Assembly (NCBI GenBank): GCA_031289325.1
Contig: JAITPS010000266.1
Location: forward strand, 1 to 13,032
Reading direction: 5' to 3'
Source of the DNA: Candidatus Methanovirga meridionalis
GTDB lineage: Archaea; Methanobacteriota; Methanobacteria; Methanobacteriales; Methanobacteriaceae
Length of the DNA: 13,032 nt
Part shown: piece by piece, positions 11,978 to 13,032 of the stretch
Layout: every line of letters begins with the position of its first letter
Numbering within the stretch: position 1 is the stretch's first letter
Notes under the pieces: generated by a model
The model's database searches: none
Seen by the model: the letters and a program-made list of their open reading frames with translations, nothing else
Told to the model about the DNA's origin: nothing
Translations under genes and position numbers: made by a program

Positions 11978-13032
11978 TTAACCAATATTATGCTTTTGTA
12001 AAAGCAAAAGTTCATCGGTACTAAGTTTTTTACCGTGTTTGAACCTTTCAAAGATATTTTCAGCTTTTTCCTTTTCCTTTCTTTCTTCTTTAGCATTGGA
12101 TTCCTTATCCGTATTTTTCCCTTTGCCACGGAAGCTATTTAGTTTACTGTTGATGATATGAATTTCACTTAAAACCATTTTGAATTTTTCATGCTTATCT
12201 GAAGCATTATTTCTTGATTTAATAAATAATTCATGTGCTTCATCAGCTTTGTTTCTAATTTCATTAGTTTCTTTGAAACAATCAATCATTTTATCATGAA
12301 ACTCTTGAGCACTTTCTGATAACTCAACAACTTTAGTATGATGCTTTTCAGACTCTTCTCTAAGCTTATCAGCTATGGCTTTAACTTTTTTGTCTTCTTT
12401 AAATTCATTTATTTGTTTTCTTAAGTCATTAGCTTTATTAACGAGTTGGTTTTCCTTTTTAATTTCTAAAACATTCGTTTCAATGATTTTATCTATTTTT
12501 TCTATTTCTTTTTCAAGATTCATCATATCTTTTTTGCCAGAAGAGAAGTCAAGTTTTTTAATTTCATTGTTTACTTTGTTACGAAGTTGTTTATATTTTT
12601 CAACTTCTACATTGATTTTGTTACGTTTATATTTGAATTCAGAAGCTAATTTAAGATTTTCTTTTAAACTATCATTAAATTTATCCCTAAGTAATCTTTG
12701 TTCTTTAGAAATTTTATTGTATTCGTCTCTTTCATCAGCGATTTCAAGTATAAGGCGTTCATGATCATTTTTCTGATTTAAAACTTCTAAAAAATTGTTC
12801 GCTGGAATAAAATCTGTTTTAGGAAGTTTTTTTCTTTTCTTCTTGGGTTTTTTAGATTTAACATCACCATGTTTTTTATTATCGGATTCTTTTTCATCGT
12901 TGAGTTTAGAAATATTATCAGATTTCTCTTTAATAATTTCTTCTTTATTATCGGATTCTTTTTCATCGTTGAGTTTAGAAATGTTATCAGATTTCTCTTT
13001 AATAATTTCTTCTTTATTATCGGATTCTTTTT
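11978..13032 (-). CDS. Archaeal coiled-coil protein, COG1340-like, with N-terminal 23-residue repeats (5' end outside window)
   Basis: The frame ending at 11978 is open all the way to the right edge, about 350 codons, so the first ATG in the window (12526) is internal. Order of parts: an acidic and basic tandem repeat (KESDNKEEIIKEK, SDNISKLNDE), two copies plus part of a third; a Lys-rich linker (KKPKKKRKKLPK); then about 270 residues of heptad-like, charged helix containing DHERLILEIADERDEYNK, ESAQEFHDKMIDCF and NKADEAHELFIKSRNNA; and a conserved-looking tail AENIFERFKHGKKLSTDELL ending LLLQKHNIG. The helix pattern and this C-terminal tail resemble the uncharacterised archaeal COG1340 family. 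That identification comes from memory of the family, not a search. The usual family member is about 290 residues, so the N-terminal repeat is an addition. It is cytoplasmic by lack of hydrophobic segments. Function unknown. Confidence 0.8.
   Translation of the reverse strand, partial: KESDNKEEIIKEKSDNISKLNDEKESDNKEEIIKEKSDNISKLNDEKESDNKKHGDVKSKKPKKKRKKLPKTDFIPANNFLEVLNQKNDHERLILEIADERDEYNKISKEQRLLRDKFNDSLKENLKLASEFKYKRNKINVEVEKYKQLRNKVNNEIKKLDFSSGKKDMMNLEKEIEKIDKIIETNVLEIKKENQLVNKANDLRKQINEFKEDKKVKAIADKLREESEKHHTKVVELSESAQEFHDKMIDCFKETNEIRNKADEAHELFIKSRNNASDKHEKFKMVLSEIHIINSKLNSFRGKGKNTDKESNAKEERKEKEKAENIFERFKHGKKLSTDELLLLQKHNIG
12882..13032. repeat. 69-bp in-frame tandem repeat (two copies plus a partial third)
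   Basis: The unit starts with TCGGATTCTTTTTCATCG at 12882, 12951 and 13020, a period of 69 bp or 23 codons, and continues past the right edge. The two full copies differ by a silent or near-silent A/G (position 12914 versus 12983). The period keeps the frame of the coiled-coil protein. Confidence 0.88.

Noticed and set aside
12375..12764. Plus-strand 129-codon hydrophobic frame
   Set aside because: It is antisense to the coiled-coil gene; the Leu/Ser/Phe-rich composition is what the reverse strand of Lys/Glu-rich coding sequence yields, and there is no ribosome site.

Overview
The window is a very A+T-rich stretch of an archaeal chromosome, most likely from a methanogen of the order Methanobacteriales (Methanobrevibacter-like). 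The reasons are an archaeal Hef helicase-nuclease, an archaeal-type topoisomerase IA with three C-terminal zinc motifs, a COG1340-type archaeal coiled-coil protein, archaeal TATA boxes (TTTATATA type), AGGAGG ribosome binding sites, and long A+T-rich intergenic regions full of short repeats. The genus assignment is inference; no rRNA or other phylogenetic marker is present.

Layout from left to right. Positions 1-132 hold the 3' end of a plus-strand gene whose tail is a heptapeptide repeat (YNGNTNS); its stop overlaps the convergent end of hef (124-2439, minus). About 2.1 kb without an intact gene follows (2440-4529). It contains two copies of a dispersed A+T-rich repeat, an array of nine 18-bp repeats and short coding-like relics with stops. 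A small four-helix membrane protein (4530-4937, plus) has a strong promoter and Shine-Dalgarno site. It converges on a two-gene minus-strand operon made of a cobalamin-binding-type radical SAM protein (7660-6182) and a family 2 glycosyltransferase (6189-4960), which overlap by 8 bp. A repeat-filled gap (7661-8498) precedes topA (8499-10682, minus). A second repeat-filled gap (10683-11543) is followed by a 60-residue zinc-ribbon protein (11544-11726, minus). The right edge (11978 to beyond 13032, minus) is one open frame for a coiled-coil protein with a 23-residue tandem repeat near its N-terminal side. Its first ATG in the window (12526) is internal.

Genes and functions. Hef and topoisomerase I are chromosome maintenance enzymes (stalled-fork processing and relaxation of negative supercoils), each apparently transcribed alone. 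The radical SAM/glycosyltransferase pair looks like a modification module for a cell-surface glycan or glycolipid; its product is unknown. The other genes have no assigned function.

The most distinctive feature is the intergenic DNA. At least five copies of a roughly 200-250 bp element, all in the same orientation, have ends that resemble imperfect inverted repeats, which suggests a miniature non-autonomous mobile element or a structured intergenic repeat. Many local duplications of 16-37 bp, including ones at a start codon and at a stop codon, add to the repeat load.
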